A DNA stretch of 64,000 nt, from the NCBI GenBank assembly GCA_037952775.1, contig JBANAY010000003.1, positions 28,210,001 through 28,274,000 on the forward strand, in the 5' to 3' direction. This document shows positions 1 to 10,909 of this stretch, piece by piece. The notes beneath the pieces are model-generated. The model saw nothing but the letters and a program-made list of their open reading frames with translations. It was not told the DNA's origin and did not search any database. Position 1 is the first letter of the stretch, and every line of letters starts with the position of its first letter. A program made the position numbers and the translations under genes. Source of the DNA: Clonostachys chloroleuca. Its lineage: Eukaryota > Ascomycota > Sordariomycetes > Hypocreales > Bionectriaceae.

Positions 1-401
1 TGGCGCCCTCTGAAGACGCCAACCGACGACTGGCCACTTGCTCTTTGTGATTATACTACAGTCGACACGGAGAATGATGTCCTACTGGAAGACGCGATCA
101 GGCGAGATCGTGTCGAGGAAATCAGCTCCTTGCACTATAATGAGAACCACAGATGGTACTATCTCAAGGACCAGGGAGTCGATGATCTGCTGGTGTTTCG
201 CAATGCCGATTCACATGGGGAGAAAGCAAGTAAGTGAAGAAATATCAAAAATCTTTCTTTGCAGAAACTATCTTTCAAAGCAATGGTGCTATTTAGTCAC
301 TAACATCGGATGCAGGGGCATTCCACACGGCTATACGTAACCCCTTATCTCAAGGTCCGCCAAGAGAAAGTATAGAAGTACGGCTAGTAGCTATTTATTA
401 G
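1..401 (+). CDS. GA4 desaturase/AsaB-like oxidoreductase, 3' end (partial)
   Basis: This is the C-terminal end of a gene that begins left of the window. Frame 1 is open from base 1 to 229, a GTAAGT intron runs 230-315, and exon 2 (316-401) ends in TAG. The peptide shows WRPLKTPTDDWPLALCDY, then HYNENHRWYYLKDQ, then FRNADSHGEKA, and finishes with PRESIEVRLVAIY. That order matches the CmcJ/AsaB/GA4-desaturase-like family of fungal hydroxylase/desaturases. Members are thought to be 2-oxoglutarate/iron-type oxidoreductases and often sit in secondary-metabolite clusters. The substrate cannot be read from this fragment. The splice joins in phase (A + GG) and both sides keep family-like residues, so this end looks functional. 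The family call rests on remembered motif order, not a search. Confidence 0.72.
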
Positions 402-1417
402 TTAATGAAGTGGGTCAAATACCTCTGAAGGCCCAAAGAGTGCCTCCTGGTTATAGTTCATTACATGTATTAGTTGTGTTGAGATGGTAGGCATGATATC
501 TCCAGTACTGATTTCATTCCGTGCGCCACTCTCCCGCCCGTAGTTTATCAAAAATGAATATGAAGGACAATAGTCAAATTAGAAATTTGAAACATAAAAT
601 TCTGAACCAACCTTGGCCATGCCGAGGTTTTAATGGTATTTAACTATAAATTGACAGGCGCCCGTCATTTTTCAGATATATTAACTATGCCATGGATTTT
701 GCAAAAGTTAAGCTACCTCTAGGTCAGGACAGGCATCTGATGGGGCCTTGACTGCGCATTACTTTGACTTTGGGATGAATCGGGTCACCAAGAATCAAGA
801 CATCTGAAATTACATGAACAAGCTTGGTACCTAAAGTCTCTAGCAAGATAGACTCCGATCAGATAAATGCTTTCAAAACTCCTTGAAACCTTGAAATTGG
901 ATGTTTCTGGTAGAACCAGGGAGGACACTTCATCCGAAACATGAGTCCAAACTGTGAGACGGAAGAAGCGGTTGAGAGTGTAGATTGCCTTCAAGCTTCC
1001 AACATCGTTTTACTGGAATGAGGGCAGGTATTTTCACAGCACGAAAGCGGTCTTTTCAGCTCCAAGTAAGCATAAGTAATGTCACATCACTACCTAAAAG
1101 CGCGAACTTGGCAGTCTACGTTCCTCAGTTGGTGTAATTGATATCTGCTTTGTGTTGCTGTTGAGGAATGATGAATAGCCGCCTCATTCCGTACCAGCGT
1201 TATGACAACCGAATATTCTCACGCCTTCTTAGATTGTTAGATACTTGCAAGGACATGTTTGTCGTCCCTAATTAGGCATTCATTCGAGATGTTATTACAA
1301 ATAAAGCTACACAAGCTGCTTCTGGACCACCTTCAATTGGCATCTCAACCTTCTCAGTCTCCCAAATACTCATCATCAAATACACTGCTTATCGAATTCA
1401 TCAGAATAGAATCAGCC
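402..1417. other. Intergenic, no gene seen
   Basis: About 1 kb between the oxidoreductase stop and the lipase start. It is moderately AT-rich. A 69-codon minus-strand open frame near 785-994 resembles no family I recognise. I see no RNA gene or convincing repeat. The last 150 bases before the lipase ATG presumably hold its promoter and leader, but no clear TATA box is visible. Confidence 0.6.
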
Positions 1418-2565
1418 ATGCTGACAAAGAGATTAATTGCTTTTGCTGCTCTAGCCTCTGCGATACGGATAGAACCTGTGCTCGAACCAGGCCTGCGCAT
1501 CGCACGGAAAGATGGTATGCAGTGTTACTCCTTGACCAACTCAGAACTAAATTCTATCCCATAGGACTCACTGTCACCGAGTCGGAGCTCGATGACATGC
1601 AATTCTTCATGGAGCAAAGCGCATCCTCATATTGCAACTACAAACAGGAAGCCGGTGACCTTGTTAGGTGCGATCGCGAGGGAATCATCGGAGGGAAGTG
1701 CCCTTTGATCCAGGACGACGGCGTTCGAATTCTCTGGACATATGTGTAAGTTGAAACTCTACTTCTCAAGCTGATCCAGATGAGCAATTAACATACGATC
1801 AAAAGCGGCCCGGTTACTAAGGTCGCTGCGTATATCGGTATAAATAATGTTCGCAAGCAAATTGTGTTTACTGCTCGAGGCACTCTGACTGAGCAAGAGA
1901 CAAATGTGAACTTCAACTTTTGGTTTAAGCCTTATCCAGGTGTTGATGGAGCTCGGGTTCATACGGGCTTCTATGATGCTTGGAATGAAATGGCCGCCGC
2001 TGGTGCCGTGACAGCAATTAGCGACGCTGTTGCAGCCAACCGGGGCTACAAAGTTGTGGCTACTGGTCACTCTCTCGGCGGAGCCCTTGCATCCATGGCC
2101 GCCGCGAGCCTTCGTGATACGGGCTGCCCGGTTGATCTCTACACATATGGTGCTCCTCGCGTTGGTAACGCTGCCTTCAGTGACTTCCTAGTTGGTCTGC
2201 CCGGGGCCAATTATCGTGTCACAAACTTGGATGATCCTATTCCACGCGTGCCGTTCCTTTGCTGGGGCTATCGATCCATTTCTCCAGAATACTGGATATC
2301 CAAGAATTTTACGGGTTCTGATTACCCGCTCAACGATATCAAAGTCTGCGAAGGAAACGCCAACCTCGAGTGCAATGGTGGCACATCAGGTTTTAACATC
2401 TACTCTCACGGCACCTACTTTCTGCGTTCTGCATGTTTATACCCAGAAGACGTACCACATAGCGAAGAGGCGACCAAAACATGGTTGACTGGACTTACAC
2501 AGCTAAACGATGAACAACGTCCATTTTCAGGGGATGATCTTAAATATTGTTTGATCGGGGTCTAG
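1418..2565 (+). CDS. Secreted class 3 lipase (alpha/beta hydrolase)
   Basis: Triacylglycerol lipase-like serine hydrolase of the fungal class 3 (Lipase_3) family, predicted to be secreted and to hydrolyse ester bonds in lipids. Three exons (1418-1514, 1565-1745, 1806-2565) join in phase to give 345 residues, close to the family's usual length. The start gives MLTKRLIAFAALASA, a signal peptide, with a likely KR-type pro-region after it. The nucleophile elbow GHSLGG is clear. It is followed by YGAPRVGN, the aspartate of NLDDPIPRVP and the histidine of YSHGTYF, so the Ser-Asp-His triad is complete. Several C-terminal cysteines suggest disulphides. Introns are 50 and 60 nt. The gene looks intact, unlike its right-hand neighbours. 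The natural substrate (lipid, feruloyl ester or other) cannot be told. Confidence 0.9.
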
Positions 2566-2999
2566 TTCACTAATACTTTACAAACCTGTACGGGAAACTG
2601 CGTTGGGAAGATAAATGATAGTTTCAGAGTATTCAATCATTAACTGGCCGCAGTTGTGGCCTTCCATAAGACGACTCGGGCTTTTTTCTTCCCTGATTTC
2701 ACCTGCAGTTTTCATCCACTCACTTGACCCAGCTCTAGTTTTGATTTCTTTGTACCCTATCTGGATACCGGGAGCTATATTTCTTAGAAACAAACGGGTT
2801 GGTTCTTTATCAGAGCGATGGGGTCCTTGGGAAACCTCCGCGAACTCAGTATTTAGGTACAAAACTTGATGTGGGAGCTCAAATATCCTCTCTTTTGCGC
2901 ACTCTCATTTTTACTCCATCTTTGACTCTCTACATTAAGTCTCGATGTCAGTCATCGCATATTTCAGAGATGAACACATATTGCGTCTTTCTTCGCAAT
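2566..2999. other. Intergenic, no gene seen
   Basis: Spacer between the lipase stop and the decayed P450. Short open frames lie on both strands (for example 2578-2862 minus), but none has a recognisable motif and they overlap each other. Nothing else is visible. Confidence 0.5.
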
Positions 3000-4190
3000 A
3001 CACCTACGTATGCTGGGCAGGGATAGGCATACCATATTCAGAGCTGCAAGCGGCTCGTAGGTTTTCGTCGTATCCGACATGATAACATCAAACCTTTGTA
3101 TAATGGCAGCCGCGATAGAAATACCTTCATATGTGGCAAGTGGTCGACCTAGACAACTGCGAGGTCCAGCACTCCACGAATGATACTCTAGAGGAAGAAA
3201 AGAACGGTGTCAGTTTCAGTGCTTTATAATCATTGATGGAGATTGCACAACATATTTCATAAACTTATTAAATGGACTGAATGGCATATTCTTGCCATCC
3301 TCATCGAACCACCGTTCTGGCTTGAACTCCCCTGCGTCGTCTCCCCAAACCTCGGGCATGCGAGAGAGAACATAGTTTTGATAGCTGACAATATCACCCC
3401 TATAGATATCGGATGAGGACTCATTCTCCTGCTACGGGATGCTACTGGGCGGGGGCTTACTTTTTGATCTTCTGTGGTGGCATGTTAAGCTCCGGAACGG
3501 CAGGCAGGACGTCATCCTCAGCTGCCTCCATCTGCCCTGCTGGAGAGACTGTGTTGAGTCTTGATGTGTCGTCCCACATGGCGTGAGTAAAATGCATTTT
3601 CTATGATGTTATAAATTAGCTACACGGATACAGATGTGCGTTATACTTCTGAATCAGCCTTAACTTACGGATGTATTGGCATATTTGAAGTAGCCACCAT
3701 CATCGATTACTTCTTTCGCCTCCGCGCGAATCTTACTAACGGCATCGAGGTGTGTGTTATCGTCGTGAAAGATCTCCTTCATCAGCCAAGCTGTTGAGTA
3801 CGTCGTCGTATCACCTAGTGCAATAAAGTACTGTAAGTGCTATTCCGGAACATGGCTTTGGGTTCATTCAACCAAACAGGGCGATCACTTACGTCCAGCA
3901 ATTATAAATGCAAATACCATGCCACCAAGCTCATAGGGGTCATTTGTTGATTGCATGAAAAGATCCAAGAGATCAACAACACCTTCCTCTAGGTTATACT
4001 TGTACCCAGATGCAATGGCGTCCACACGTTTCTTCACGAGAGCATCCATCTGATCTGCTCGTAAAATAGATTGACGGCTTGGCCGGTAATTTTGTCTTCG
4101 CCAGAAAGCTTCTCGGTTAGTTTCCAGATGGGGTCGCGGCGCCTTCTGTCGAACACTGCACCCATATATCAGCTCCGGCATTCCTCCTAT
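3000..4190 (-). pseudogene. Cytochrome P450 remnant, 5'-truncated
   Basis: Pieces of one P450 read right to left on the minus strand. They are DPIWKLTEKLSGEDK (about 4140-4090), a helix-I-like FIIAGR then DTTTYSTAWLMKEIF (about 3885 and 3810), FKPERWF (about 3310), and the haem loop AGPRSCLG with following RPLATYEG (about 3150-3180). The series resembles fatty-acid omega-hydroxylase-type P450s (CYP52/CYP539-like). The membrane anchor and first third are absent. The frame slips by one base near 4045-4062, between NLFYEQ and DALVKKRVDA. The ExxR segment near 3580 reads DDTSR, so the conserved glutamate is missing. These defects make a working enzyme very unlikely. Its broken 5' end faces the broken 5' end of the GH20 remnant. 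Confidence 0.78.
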
Positions 4191-4295
4191 TCATCTACCT
4201 AGGATTTTGGTAGAAATTTGATGTGCTTGACGGGGCGTTACTGTCGTTCCCGAGATTGAGGCCCCGCCCATGCTCTCTCTATCATACGATGGAAG

Positions 4296-5596
4296 CCCGA
4301 GTTGGGTCTTGAGAATGACCCAACCATGCTCAACCTGACCCATCCTGAGTCTATTCCCACTACGCAAAGCTTATGGAAAAAGTTCTTGCCCTGGTTCTAT
4401 ACGAAGACGGTCCATATCGGCGCAGATGAGTATGACAAGGCCAAGGTTGTTGACTACACGCGCTTTGTCAACGAGCTTGCTTCATACATCAACAAACAGC
4501 CCGGAAAGTCCTCGCATTTTTGGGGAACTTTCACCCCAAAAGGCGGGGCCAATGTCTCTACTGATGTTGCAATCCAGCATTGGGCATTCTACGAAGGCGA
4601 TCCTTGGTCTGACTACTTTGCCAACAACTATGAGGTCATCAATTCGGATATGGAAATGTACACTGTGCCAAAGTGGTCGGCGTACTTTCGTCAGTCGCTG
4701 GATGAGCAACTCATCTTCACCGGCAACACCTCAGGAGGGCCTTTCACTCCGAACATCCTGGACCCGGGCAACGGCACGAATAACCCGCCTCGTAACGCTC
4801 CTGGAATCCAAGGCCATATTGCACTGCTATGGAATGACTTTGAGCCCATTGCATCGACCTAATTGGATGCGTATCGCACTTGGAGGGGTGGTTCGCCAGC
4901 TCTAGCCTATAAGCAATTGGGCGGCGATTTGCAGCAGTCAGAGTACAAACACTATTCGAGGTGCTACAACCAGCTGTACCTGGGCAAAACCTGGATCGTG
5001 GTATCCCAAGTGTGTCCGAAACCATTCTTGAATATGACTACCAGAAGGCTGGCAAGGAAGTCGTCGACGATAGGTCTGGCAACAACTACCACGGCAAAAA
5101 TCATGGCTGCGAGACCGGATGAGGCTCAATCATCTTCGACGGCAGTTGTCATATCGATTCACCACTTAGAAGCTACGGGAAAGACTACACACTCGCTCTA
5201 GAAGTGCGGCCAATATCTAGCAAGCCCTCTATACTTCTCCAAGGACAGGACACCACATTGTGGCTAGGCCATGATCAGCATACCAATGTTACCGTGATCA
5301 GTGGCGGTTATCCTTATACCCTGAACTACACGCTACCGGTCAACACATGGTCACAGATTGAGGCTTCAAGGCCGCGGAAATCGCAGATTCCTTTCGGTGA
5401 GACCACTATGCGGTAGCAGTAACGCCGTTATCGAACACGAATTCATCACGCGTGTTGACACGAATTCTGTACAAGCCGCCGACGGCATCGCGCATGTTTG
5501 GCTGCCGATGCAATTTGAGGCCCCTATTGCTTCGCTTGAAAAAGGATTCCGGGGGCATGTACGAAGCATTCCTCTTCGCCAATATGGAGGGCCATA
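4296..5596 (+). pseudogene. GH20 beta-N-acetylhexosaminidase remnant, 5'-truncated
   Basis: C-terminal part of a chitobiase-like GH20 enzyme, which would release terminal GlcNAc from chitin oligomers or glycans. The catalytic strand is still readable as TVHIGADEYDKAK, with the acidic D-E pair. It is followed by FWGTFTPKGG and GHIALLWNDF. After a TAA at 4859-4861 the family sequence continues as DAYRTWRGGSPALAYKQLGGD. It then shifts frame near 4960, meets a TGA near 5119, resumes as LALEVRPISSKPSILLQGQD and shifts again near 5370. The last segment, FEAPIASLEKGFRGHVRSI, resembles the C-terminal beta-sandwich of these proteins. The signal peptide and N-terminal half are missing. At least two frame changes and two stops make it a pseudogene. 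Confidence 0.78.
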
Positions 5597-5829
5597 GTTC
5601 AAAGCAGGAGTTATTAAATAGCCTCTAAACACACGCTCTTCAAAGGTTATAGCGTCCAGTTGAAGTTCCTTTGCCAAGTGCCGATAGTGGCGTAGGCGAA
5701 CAAAAGTCCACTGAACGAAGGTTTCTGCGCTTGAATTCCCCTTATGAGGCTCGAGACGGTCATCTATAACATCCTATAGGAAATTAGGATATATCCCCCT
5801 TGTCCTAATTCCACACCTATTATCCCCCC

Positions 5830-6875
5830 TTAGCCCAATAAAATATTTGCCCACTCCGCTCTTGGATAATAGAGCTGCGAAGGGCCCTCGGCAAGGCCTT
5901 GAGATGTATCTTCCGTCGATCCTCCAGGTCTTGGTGCGTTTATATATTCACACAGTCGGGCCTCAAAGTTCTTCTCTTCTTTAGTCCTCCCTACCTTTGT
6001 ATATTCATTGTTCAGTTCGATTATGCCTTTACAAATAGTCGATCTCAGTGCTGCGAGGAGTACTGCTTCTTTTGTCGTTTCTTCTTGAAACGTCCCTATT
6101 CTAATAAACTTCAGATTTTGTCCCCTAGCACTGGTGCGCTGGACGATGAGACCGCCTACTCTGTCCCGAGTCCAACGTTTGTCGGGATGCTTTGGTAGAT
6201 GAAAAATGGGGATCATGGAGGTAGGCAAGCCGGAATTCCATGGCTTGTTGAAGCATAAAGTAATTGGGGTCAGCTTCTCTAGCCCTGGAAGTGCCCTGCT
6301 AGAGCTTTTGAGAAATTCCAAATGGTAAATAGCATTCTTGCATTGTTGAGGAAACTAGAATGCATTGCAAGAGATCGGATGATAAAACGCTGGAGCTGAC
6401 TCGTTCTGACAAATTTCGGCTATGCCCGCAAAATCCGCCGGTATGAGAAAACAGTTCAGCCGTAAAGTCGTGTGAGACATCGAATCGAAATTATCCGCGC
6501 CTGGCGGAGGATTGACATCAAATTGACTGAGCATGGCGAGAGCTCGAGGTAGAAAGAGGGACTTGTCAGACGACATTGTTGTTGCTGTGATGCATTTGGG
6601 TCGCTCCAGTGATCTAGGTTGTTCGACTGGTCCAGGGAAAGCCATCCATGACCATGATGGAGCTTCTTGTGTGGGCTTTATCGTTCTGACAGCGCAAGTT
6701 CTGAGTAGCGCACCATTCCGAGGCCAGAAATCCTTGACCAGTGGTGTCCAAAGAAGATCAAAGAGCCAATACTCGGACCAGATCCCTGCAATATAATGAT
6801 CGCTTGGGTTGGCGGCGGACATCATCCGAGAAATACCTGAGATAGCAACAAGCCTGTCACCTTCACTCGTCAACC
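5830..6875 (-). pseudogene. HET-domain protein remnant (C-terminal part only)
   Basis: Two adjoining minus-strand segments carry the region that normally follows a fungal heterokaryon-incompatibility (HET) domain. The first, 6873-6355, has GDRLVAISGISRMM, then YIAGIWSEYWLFDLLW and APSWSWMAFPGPV. The second, 6321-5830, has GGLIVQRTSARGQNLKFIRIG, the usual C-terminal block. A stop after SCNAF separates them without a convincing intron. The HET domain itself is missing: coding similarity ends near 6873, within about 5 bases of a bZIP-like fragment on the other strand. HET proteins act in non-self recognition and cell death. This copy cannot do so. Confidence 0.68.
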
Positions 6876-6877
6876 CG

Positions 6878-6928
6878 AAGAAAGCTCAAAACAAAGCCGC
6901 CCAGAGAAGCTTTAGAGAGAAAAAAGAC
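6878..6928 (+). repeat. Duplicated bZIP basic-region fragment (inverted copy of 9558-9608)
   Basis: This segment encodes KKAQNKAAQRSFREKK, the basic DNA-contact region of a fungal bZIP. It is nearly base-identical over about 50 nt to the minus strand of 9558-9608 in the damaged bZIP gene; the one clear difference lies in the A-rich end. It starts exactly where the HET remnant stops, and no bZIP sequence flanks it. I read it as a short inverted duplication joined to the HET remnant during rearrangement. The comparison was made by eye. Confidence 0.8.
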
Positions 6929-7243
6929 GATTTCCCGCAACAAATTACCAAGGGACAGATTTCTCCGAGCCAATGTCCATCACACATTACCCCTCCTAAC
7001 ATGCAAAGCGACGAAACAAAACTCGTACCAGTCTTACGTTACCGATGTATGCCATGCTTACATTGCAAATTCAAAGCCTTGGCATACGATGAGTAATCTT
7101 AATTGACTCACTGCTTGATCAACTTTCCTCAAATTAAAATATGACTGAATGCAGCACCATCAATATTCGATCCCGCAACTGCAGGATAAATCCCAGGGAT
7201 TCACATTTAGTGTCAGAAGGACATGATCCCACCCTCTCATCAC

Positions 7244-8849
7244 CTAGAATTTCCTCCACGTGTACCTAACCCTCATGTCCGGTTTGGACCACAAAAACTG
7301 AACTCTCACATCTCGACTCCAATCAATCTTGTTCCCCACGCCGAGCTCATCAAGAGCCTCCCATTCAAAGAGAAAAACCAGCTTACTAAGAATGATTCGC
7401 ATTTCCAGATATGCTAGATTCTTTCCAAGGCACGTTCTTGGGCCAATTAGGAACGGCTTGGACGCGTCAAGATTATCATCAACATATCGACGACTGTATA
7501 ACTTGTGCGTACTGGGAAGCCATCGTTCCGGGTGGAACTCTTCCGGGTCAGCAAAATATCTCTCGCTGTGGCCGAGAATGTACTGATGACCCGAGACAAT
7601 TACCTGGACCGTGAGTCAGCTACTTGGGATCAGCAGGGAATTTGGGACTGGAATGAAGCAACCTACTCCTTCAGGTATATAGTGGCCCTGAACCATCGCG
7701 CCGGGGCTGACTCGGGGAACGTTGATCGGTAATGGAATAAAAATTCTCAGGGCTTCTTTAATGACGGCATCAACGCAGACGAGGTCCCTTGTGCTTGTTT
7801 CGTTGATCTCATCATCACTCTGGAACTCACCTCTGACCTCGTCTTGCAATACATACAGACATTCGGGACGCTCAAGGAGGTAATATGTCATCCCTAAAAG
7901 CGCAGCGGCGGTAGTCTCAGAGCCAGCGATCAACGGGGAACTTGCGTTGGTGCGAAGGAACTCTTCTGTTGGGCGCGTCTTCTCATCTCCAAATAAATGT
8001 CCGAAAAAGTCAGCCCTATCGTTACCTTTGGCAATTCTCTCTACAATAAGTTCCCTGGCAAACTCTTGATGAAGTTTCCGTTCCTTCTGTAATTTAGAGA
8101 TAGGTAACATAAAGGGGGCAAGTGGCCAGAGGTATGGCATTCTCCGAAATATGTTAATGACTGAGCCCGTGAACAAAACATTCATTAGGGCTGCGACGGC
8201 TGGGTTGCATTTGACTAGGAGAGTCAGCGTACGGATAAACAAAGACTTGCAACGGTATATGAAGAGTACCCTGTTCAACTGCGTGGAAAGATTCGCTGAA
8301 GCAATGAGCCAGCATCTTCCTCGTCTCCTTATGGCGGATAGGGTCTCGTTCTGCTCCGAGGCGTGGCATTTCATCAGGATTATCGTAAAATTCGGACTTC
8401 AGAAATGGCTTTCTACCCTTGCTATGATTGGCGTGTCAATAAATTTCTTCAAAGGCCTCGAATGATGTAAAGAAGAGCTCATTTGGAGCGATACGGATCA
8501 CATCACCGTATTTCTTCGATGCGTCAAGGCGAGTAAAAGCCCACCGCTTGGACAGCCTAAGATTATGAGCTAGGAAGACTTGTTCAAGTGGTTCACATCA
8601 CACACCAATTCTTAGCATACCATAATCCAGAAATGGCTGCAAGCTTGGGTCCTGGACACTTGGCCAGTGGATGAAAGAAGTAGTTGTGAAAGCACATCGT
8701 AACCTGGTAAGTGAGAGTCTATGGACCGATTTAGTAATAGAACATCTGGACTAATTGTAGTCTGGTTCCGGTCAGTGACATACTATACAAACCAGGGCAA
8801 CAGCCACATTCACAACGGGGCTCCCTGGTAAGGGCAGCATATCGATCAT
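7244..8849 (-). pseudogene. TRI11-like cytochrome P450, nonsense plus internal deletion
   Basis: A nearly complete microsomal P450 resembling isotrichodermin C-15 hydroxylase-type enzymes of fungal secondary metabolism. It starts MIDMLPLPGSPVVNVAVAL (hydrophobic anchor), followed by NYFFHPLAKCPGPKLAAIS. Then come KYGDVIRIAPNEL, helix I AGSETTAAALLG, the ExxR segment KEALR, FHPERW and the haem loop IGPRTCLGKNLAY, ending YTWRKF. Introns near 8785-8705, 8625-8565 and 7680-7610 splice in phase. Two defects show. TGA at 8436-8438 falls in EEIY-stop-HANH, where relatives usually continue. Around 8290 the helix C motif RKMLAHCFS runs straight into SESFHAVEQ, so about 60 residues normally between them appear lost and the frame then slips. 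The C-terminal half is well preserved, so decay is probably recent. Confidence 0.75.
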
Positions 8850-9064
8850 GCTGAGTGTATGGTCTGCTACATTATCGAGATAACTACAAAACGAGAATAC
8901 TGGAGAATGAATTGCAGACTGTACGTTAACCGAAATGAAAATAAAAGATGAATTGGTGAAATGGACTGCCCCTTCAACCTTGTCTGCGAATAGGGATTTG
9001 GAGTTGACCACGTTAACAGTATTGTTGAGAGTGGAGAGTCCTGGTAGGCTGATGTCTCGTATAT

Positions 9065-9709
9065 TCATAAAGGTTCGAACCAATGAAAATTAGGACTTCC
9101 TGGTTGGTCGATCATAGGTTGGTTATCGCTCGCTATCTCCAGTCCTGCAAAGGGTGTGTCCAGTGGTTGATTGGCCAAAGAGTTGCTCTGTGTGGCGTCC
9201 ATCGGGTTACCAGTATGAGTAGGCAGCTCTACATTTGCCTGAACTCCCGTCGTCTTATCGTTGTAATTTCCCACCGCCCATTCTACTTCATCAAACGAAT
9301 CATCATCTGTGTACCGCAGGATTAGAACAATTTCTTCCACAACCCATACTCGTAATTCCTACATACCAGCAGCAGTCAGCGCGGCCTAGCCGATGCTTTG
9401 TAACTTTTAGCGAAGTTTGATGAATGACTCGTGAAGTCGTCGGTAGTCTTCAGGTAGCTGTAAATGGGCTCGTAAAAGTCGCTGATTGCCGTCATCATTA
9501 TCATTTTGTGTTGATTTGACAGCCTCAACAAAGGACTCTATATAATGTAAATGTTGCTCTTTTTTTTCTCTAAAGCTTCTCTGGGCGGCTTTGTTTTGAG
9601 CTTTCTTCCTATCTCGAGCAAGTCGACTAGGTCGGGCCGTTGTGCTGCGTCGTTTCGGAACACTAGCCTGCTGTGCGTTAATCTCGTTTATTTCAAAGGC
9701 AGTCTCCAC
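9065..9709 (-). pseudogene. bZIP transcription factor with three in-frame stops
   Basis: The first 100 codons (9709-9407) are a bZIP protein: a basic region RDRKKAQNKAAQRSFREKKE followed by a heptad-like stretch (HLHYIESFVEAVKS). The same frame continues past TAA, TAG and TAG between 9409 and 9350. It then opens as EEIVLILRYTDDDSFDEVEW to a stop at 9065, a typical acidic tail. I found no good intron that removes all three stops. All three codons could come from CAA or CAG by a single C-to-T change, which is the RIP type, but an unrecognised intron remains possible. If so, the gene could be a working regulator. The P450 lies 216 bases downstream on the same strand, and such regulators often sit in metabolite clusters. 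Confidence 0.6.
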
Positions 9710-9749
9710 TGTTTATCATTCACTCATAGCATAAAGACAATGAACTAGA

Positions 9750-10549
9750 GTTATCATGAGTTCGCTCAGATTCCTCGGGCGACTTTTCCGGCCTCAGCTA
9801 CGTCACACCTTTGAGAGATTCCCGCACTTCATATATCCGCATTCATCAATCAGCAAGCACGTGAACTAGATTTCAGTAATTCGGAGAAAGCCGTCACAGG
9901 GACGTGCGAAAGAAAATGTTACATTCATTATACCAATAGTCCGGGGCGAGGATTAAGCCGAAACAAGTGGTCCAGTCGGGAGGGGAGTTGGCGGATCAGA
10001 GCCCAACGTACACATGCATTCTAAGAACGACAACCAGAAATCTGAAAAAAAAAAAAAAAAATGGAAAGAAAAGAAAATGGCCTTCAAAACATCGCAGTAT
10101 CAAAAAGCACCCAACGATCATTTCAGTGCCACGATGGCCGTACACATTATCCGGCCAGCTACGAGCCGGACCCCTCATAAGTCTCTACAAAATCATTAAG
10201 TACAGTAAAGCTTCGATACAGATTAAAAATTATCGTAACAGGCGGATTCATCATTGATGACACTTGTAAAGTGTTCGCTCGGAGAAATGAGATGCCTAAT
10301 GTATTGCTGATCTATCACTTCAAGAAGAACAAAAAAAGAAAGAGGCAACCATATTTATCCTGTCCGAGAGGCGTTGCTAATTCTAGCCTATGGATTTCCT
10401 GGCCTAAATCCAATGTTTTGAAACTGCTACCCTAAGCAAGGACAACCCCTCAATGTGATCAATAGCACACCCAAAACTATACGACAACATAAATCTTCGG
10501 CCACGGCCAGATGTATCAATCGAGAAGAGCTTCGAAACAGTCCAGTTCA
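9750..10549. other. Intergenic with a 17-A tract
   Basis: Region between the bZIP start and the Clr5 stop. It contains an uninterrupted run of 17 A at 10045-10061. No protein motif, tRNA or terminal inverted repeat was seen. A retroposed poly-A tail is conceivable, but no element body is recognisable next to it. Confidence 0.55.
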
Positions 10550-10909
10550 TCAACTAGAATTATCATCACCTTGATTACTATTATCGGCTGGTTGGGGAGT
10601 CGATGTTTCGTCATTCGCTGTTGATCGACGGATGTTTTTGAATACATTCCATTTACTGAGATGCTTCTTGTACGTAGACTCTCTATATTCATGTCAGGAA
10701 GGAAACAGAATGATCAAGCCCCGCCGCCAGACCTACCCAGCTTCAAATTGATAAAGGTCTTTCATAATTTGGCGGACCTCCTTCAACTTCTTGCCTTCAT
10801 TTGTGTAGAGGTGAGCAATGAAGTCTTTGTGCTGCTCCCACTCTTGGGCAGAGGGTCTCCTTTTACGAGTGGCAGGCTGGCCGGATGTTCTTCGCCGATT
10901 TGAAGGCAT
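10550..10909 (-). CDS. Small Clr5-domain protein
   Basis: Two exons (10909-10737 and 10682-10550) join in phase across a GTAGGT...ATATAG intron to give about 101 residues. The protein holds AQEWEQHKDFIAHLYTNEGK, KLKEVRQIM and then YKKHLSKWNVFKNI. Together these are the Clr5 signature (WE.HK..I..LY...GK.LKEV...M followed by Y...L.KW), named after a fission-yeast silencing factor. In most filamentous fungi this domain heads a much longer protein with repeats. Here the frame stops soon after it with a polar NSNQGDDNSS tail. It may be a minimal domain-only gene or the surviving 5' part of a truncated gene. The role is presumed nuclear and DNA-linked but is unproven. Confidence 0.72.

Noticed and set aside
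9072..9081. GGTTCGAACC resembles a tRNA B-box
   Set aside because: The word is a palindrome inside the bZIP C-terminal coding frame; no A-box, cloverleaf or acceptor stem pairs around it.
10045..10061. Poly-A17 as tail of a SINE or retroposed gene
   Set aside because: No element body, target-site duplication or spliced-gene copy is visible beside it; it may be a simple homopolymer.
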